Assembly: GCA_964371615.1 (NCBI GenBank)
Contig: CAYJMS010000004.1
Location: 1 to 64,000, forward strand
DNA length: 64,000 nucleotides
Reading direction: 5' to 3'
From: SpSt-333 sp964371615
Lineage (GTDB): Bacteria; Bacteroidota; Ignavibacteria; UBA10030; UBA8401
A program made the translations under genes and the position numbers. The notes beneath the pieces are model-generated. The model searched no databases and was not told the origin of the DNA. It saw only the letters and a program-made list of their open reading frames with translations. Positions 61,170 through 64,000 of the stretch are shown in pieces. The stretch's first letter is position 1. Each line of letters starts with the position of its first letter.

Positions 61170-63284
61170 TCATTTCACTAGAATTAATTTTTTGGTTAGC
61201 ACAAATTCGCTTGTCTGGATACGATAAAAGTATATACCACTCGATACGTTGTTTGCGTTAAATTCAACTTGGTATTTCCCGGCAGATTTTGTTTCGTCAA
61301 CAAGTGTTCTTACCTGTCTGCCCAACGCATCGTAAATAATAAGTTTTACATTTGCAGTTTTATGCACCGTGTAATTAATTGTCGTGACTGGATTAAACGG
61401 ATTGGGATAATTTTGAGATAATGTAAATTCTGTAGGGATACTTGATATTGTATTGCCAACACTTGTAATCACTTCTGCAAGTGGACGCTTCCACACACCA
61501 TACTCAGCAGTTCCGATAAAAATATTTTCATTATCAACTGCAAAAGTATTAAGAACTGAAGAATTCATTAGAGATCTGGTGTGTTTTGGTATACCATCGC
61601 TTATATTTACCCAATTTGTTCCACGATTGGTCGAAAGAAATACACCATTAATATTTCTAACAAAAATATTATTATTAAAAACAGCAAGAGAAAGGACGGG
61701 TATGCTCGATATGCCATTCACGTAAACCAAGGTATCATTTATCAATTTGTAAACACCATAAAATGTCCCGATAAGAAGATTTGAATCTAATATCGCAAAC
61801 GAAGTAACACTATTAAAAGAACTTAAACCACTCTTAATTGTATCCCAGCTTGCACCATTGTTTGTTGAATACAACACCCCTACCCCTGGTTCGAAACAAC
61901 CAGCTAAAAGATTGTTTCCCTTTATAGCAAAACTTGAAATTACCAAATTTTTAATACTACTATCTGACAGATTCCAAATATCGCCGTTATTAGTCGTTTG
62001 GTACACACCACCAAAGGTTCCGGCATAGATTATTGTATCCGAAATAGCGAGAGCGTTTACATAATATCCATTTCCATTTATTAAACCGTTATTTATTGCT
62101 ACCCATTCATTGCCATTATCTGTTGAACGATAAACACCGCCGCTATTAGTTCCGGCAAATAAAGTTCCTTCCGATGCCACAAGAGCATTAACAGGTACGA
62201 CACCGCTCAACCGATTCATATTATTGGCAACCTTTGGAAAGTCATCGTTGTTTGTTTTAATCCAATTTGTTCCATTATTTGTGGAAAGAAATACGCCTTG
62301 ATGCTCGGTACCAACAAAAAGATTTGTGCCTGATATTGTGAAAGTGCTAGCAGTAGTATTTGCTAATCCATAATTTACCGCAGACCAATTTTCTCCGTTA
62401 TTATTTGAACGGTAAACACCATAATGCTCTGTCCCTATAAAAAGACTATTATCCAAGACAGTAAAAGTTTTTAGTATTTTAAGATATAAATCATTGCTCA
62501 CTACAGCCCATGTCTCACCATTATCTGTCGAACGCAATATTTCACCGTGATCTTTTCCCGCAAAGAGATTGTTGCCTGATGCCACCAAAGCAGTGATTGG
62601 TAAACTGTCGTTGATATTAGTCCAATTATTGCCTTTATCAGTTGAACGAAATAAATTGTAGTTTAATTTAGCAAAAAGAATTGTATCTAAAGATCCTAGA
62701 ACTTCAACGTTACCATATGGCGGAGTAGTACCATTACCGAGTATAATATCCCAGCTGTCTCCGCTATTTGTAGAACGAAGCAAGCCATAACCGTTTGTTG
62801 CCGCAAATATGTATTTATCTACAATTATAAGAGAATAAATATATGTATTGGAACGAATAGTAACCCAATGGTTACCATTGTCAGTTGAACGATAAATACC
62901 AGAATATGTAGCCACAAAAATATTTGAATCTAAAACCGCAAGGGATATAATTTTAACAGAAGAATCAGTAATATAAATTGCATTCCAACTTGTGCCATTG
63001 TCTGTGGAACAAAACACAGCACCACCCTGAGTTCCAACAAATATTTTTTCTCCTGAAACGACAAAGGATGTGATAGTCATACTCGTCAGACCCTTGCTAA
63101 CAAAAGACCAGCTCTCTCCATTATTTGTTGAACGATATACTCCGCCAGTTTCCGTTCCAGCAAAAAGAGTTGAACCGGAAATAGCAAAAGCAGTTATGGT
63201 GCCACCGCCGGGTCCGCTTGATTGTATCCATTGTGCTTGCAGATAAGTGGTGATTAGAAATATAATTAATGTAAATTGTTTCAT
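61170..63284 (-). CDS. secreted BNR-type beta-propeller protein with T9SS tail
   Basis: A 704-aa protein made of a signal peptide (MKQFTLIIFLITTYLQAQ) and about a dozen repeats of the form GVYRSTNNGESW spread over residues 20-600, forming one or two BNR propellers. It ends in the sorting tail LSQNYPNPFNPVTTINYTV and GIYFYRIQTS. It resembles the 56160 protein only in general architecture. AT-rich. Binding target unknown. Confidence 0.88.
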   Translation of the reverse strand: MKQFTLIIFLITTYLQAQWIQSSGPGGGTITAFAISGSTLFAGTETGGVYRSTNNGESWSFVSKGLTSMTITSFVVSGEKIFVGTQGGAVFCSTDNGTSWNAIYITDSSVKIISLAVLDSNIFVATYSGIYRSTDNGNHWVTIRSNTYIYSLIIVDKYIFAATNGYGLLRSTNSGDSWDIILGNGTTPPYGNVEVLGSLDTILFAKLNYNLFRSTDKGNNWTNINDSLPITALVASGNNLFAGKDHGEILRSTDNGETWAVVSNDLYLKILKTFTVLDNSLFIGTEHYGVYRSNNNGENWSAVNYGLANTTASTFTISGTNLFVGTEHQGVFLSTNNGTNWIKTNNDDFPKVANNMNRLSGVVPVNALVASEGTLFAGTNSGGVYRSTDNGNEWVAINNGLINGNGYYVNALAISDTIIYAGTFGGVYQTTNNGDIWNLSDSSIKNLVISSFAIKGNNLLAGCFEPGVGVLYSTNNGASWDTIKSGLSSFNSVTSFAILDSNLLIGTFYGVYKLINDTLVYVNGISSIPVLSLAVFNNNIFVRNINGVFLSTNRGTNWVNISDGIPKHTRSLMNSSVLNTFAVDNENIFIGTAEYGVWKRPLAEVITSVGNTISSIPTEFTLSQNYPNPFNPVTTINYTVHKTANVKLIIYDALGRQVRTLVDETKSAGKYQVEFNANNVSSGIYFYRIQTSEFVLTKKLILVK

Positions 63285-63306
63285 AACTCTTCCATATCCT
63301 TGAGGT

Positions 63307-63383
63307 GGACAGGTACGCCACGTTTGGTAGAATGTCTCAGTTCCGGACCGTCGTCGCGCGTGCTTAACTGTTTATTTATTTTA
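63307..63383. repeat. ~80-bp intergenic hairpin element, copy 2
   Basis: GGACAGGTACGCCACGTTTGGTAG, then a CAGTT-N(~25)-AACTG stem and TATTTATTTTAT; homologous to 61069-61146. It sits 23 nt upstream of the propeller gene. Confidence 0.65.
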
Positions 63384-63445
63384 TATAACTACGTTGAACT
63401 TGAATCTATTCGTTACACTTGTATTGCGCGTTCGATTCGTCGCCC

Positions 63446-63515
63446 GTCCCTTCACGTCGGCTCTTGCCCGCTCTACGAGTCGTAGACCTTCGGCGGGTGC
63501 AGTGACGTGTTAGGT
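63446..63515. repeat. long imperfect hairpin ending GTTAGGT (attC-like)
   Basis: Nested complementary arms: CACGTC (63453) with GACGTG (63504), CCCGC (63467) with GCGGG (63493), and the perfect inner dyad TCTACGA-G-TCGTAGA (63472-63486). It ends in GTTAGGT, which fits the integron core GTTRRRY. The expected opposite core (RYYYAAC) is degenerate (CCTTCAC). Possibly a decayed cassette site; no integrase is visible. Confidence 0.4.
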
Positions 63516-63602
63516 TGCAATTAGTTTATAGCCATGTTCAATATTAGTATAATAATAGATATACTGAAGCCAACTATAAACGAGATAGTTGCTTTTTTTG
63601 AA

Positions 63603-64000
63603 TGACCTGCCCCCGTATGATGTGCCAATGCTTAGTTTAGGTTTTCCGCTTCAGGCATTGGCAAGCCGAAGCTGATAAAATGTTTCCGGTGCCGGTGGTT
63701 TGTAACCTAATGAACTGTGTATTCTCTCCGTGTTATAAAACTTCCTCCATCTCTCAGTAACAACCCTTGCTTCGGTTAATGTATCAAAGATCTCTCCATT
63801 GAGCAACTCATCTCTTAGTTTTCCATTGAACGATTCGATGTAACCGTTCTCCCACGGACTACCAGGTTCGATAAATAATGTTTTCACCTGAAGATCTTGA
63901 AGCCACTGCCTGAGAATATCAGCGACAAATTCCGGGCCGTTATCTGACCTGATGTGTTCCGGTACGCCTCGAGATATGAATAAGTCTTTCAGTGTTTCAA
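63603..64000 (-). mobile_element. IS3-family insertion sequence, right part
   Basis: The outer end TGACCTGCCCCCGTATG at 63603 is typical of IS3-family terminal repeats, and the transposase C-terminus lies 48 bp inside it. The element runs off the window edge. Confidence 0.8.
63651..64000 (-). CDS. IS3-family transposase, DDE integrase C-terminal part (truncated by window edge)
   Basis: The frame continues from the edge as an rve-type integrase core: SDNGPEFVADIL holds the second catalytic Asp and PWENGYIESFNGKLRDELL the catalytic Glu. The tail FYNTERIHSSLGYKPPAPE is typical of IS3 OrfB. The first Asp lies outside the window. No frameshift in the visible part, so it may be active. Confidence 0.92.
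   Translation of the reverse strand, partial: ETLKDLFISRGVPEHIRSDNGPEFVADILRQWLQDLQVKTLFIEPGSPWENGYIESFNGKLRDELLNGEIFDTLTEARVVTERWRKFYNTERIHSSLGYKPPAPETFYQLRLANA

Overview
The window most resembles a chromosome piece from an anaerobic or facultative member of the Ignavibacteria/Chlorobiota side of the Bacteroidota (inference). The basis is two secreted beta-propeller proteins with C-terminal sorting tails containing NYPNPFNP, Lol-type and KDO (LPS) genes that imply an outer membrane, and Hox-type NAD-linked [NiFe] hydrogenases. The left edge cuts a 16S rRNA gene on the minus strand behind two tandem sigma70-like promoters. The right edge cuts an IS3-family transposase. A run of 100 N at 45314-45413 is an assembly gap inside a repeat.

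1-6.5 kb is core: 16S rRNA, waaA, priA, a Yip1-like membrane protein and tmk. 6.5-23.9 kb is one long minus-strand hydrogenase locus. Read in transcription order it starts with a NuoE/NuoF/NuoG-like diaphorase (hoxE, hoxF2, hoxU2), a 96-aa protein of unknown role, and a first [NiFe] pair (hoxY2, hoxH2). A second complete HoxF-U-Y-H set follows, then a maturation protease, hypA, hypB, a NicO/UreH-like putative nickel permease, and hypF, hypC, hypD, hypE. Two NAD-linked [NiFe] hydrogenases therefore share one maturation set. A coiled-coil small protein and pyruvate phosphate dikinase (ppdK) follow on the same strand.

27.5-32.6 kb is a plus-strand sulfur/redox module: a MerR regulator with a Cys-rich two-CW-like tail, an octaheme cytochrome c of the tetrathionate reductase family, a b-type cytochrome, and two YeeE/YedE-type permease halves, the second fused to a rhodanese-like domain without the catalytic Cys. 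33.2-37.2 kb is an ABC export module (ATPase, FtsX-like permease, LolA-like periplasmic protein, beta-barrel). 37.4-44.1 kb holds a methyltransferase, a putative metal exporter, pyruvoyl-dependent arginine decarboxylase and a metallocluster-flavoured group (two NifX-like proteins, DUF134 regulator, CooC-like ATPase, peptide deformylase, cupin, radical SAM protein, CBM48 protein) with a perfect 14-bp palindrome upstream. tRNA-Val(CAC) and a lipoprotein FKBP follow.

45.6-51.0 kb is a four-gene signalling operon: XRE-receiver fusion, PAS kinase, Rcp1-like receiver, hybrid kinase. 51.4-64 kb is accessory and becomes visibly AT-rich: two paralogous PQQ-type propeller lipoproteins, small membrane and lipoproteins, two T9SS-type propeller proteins, a gene remnant, and a two-gene TIR operon. 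The TIR operon pairs a ThsB/MTH538-like TIR protein with a TIR-like protein carrying three membrane segments, and is the best candidate in the window for a little-described defence system. Related ~80-bp hairpin elements lie beside these genes, and other short dispersed repeats fill many intergenic gaps.
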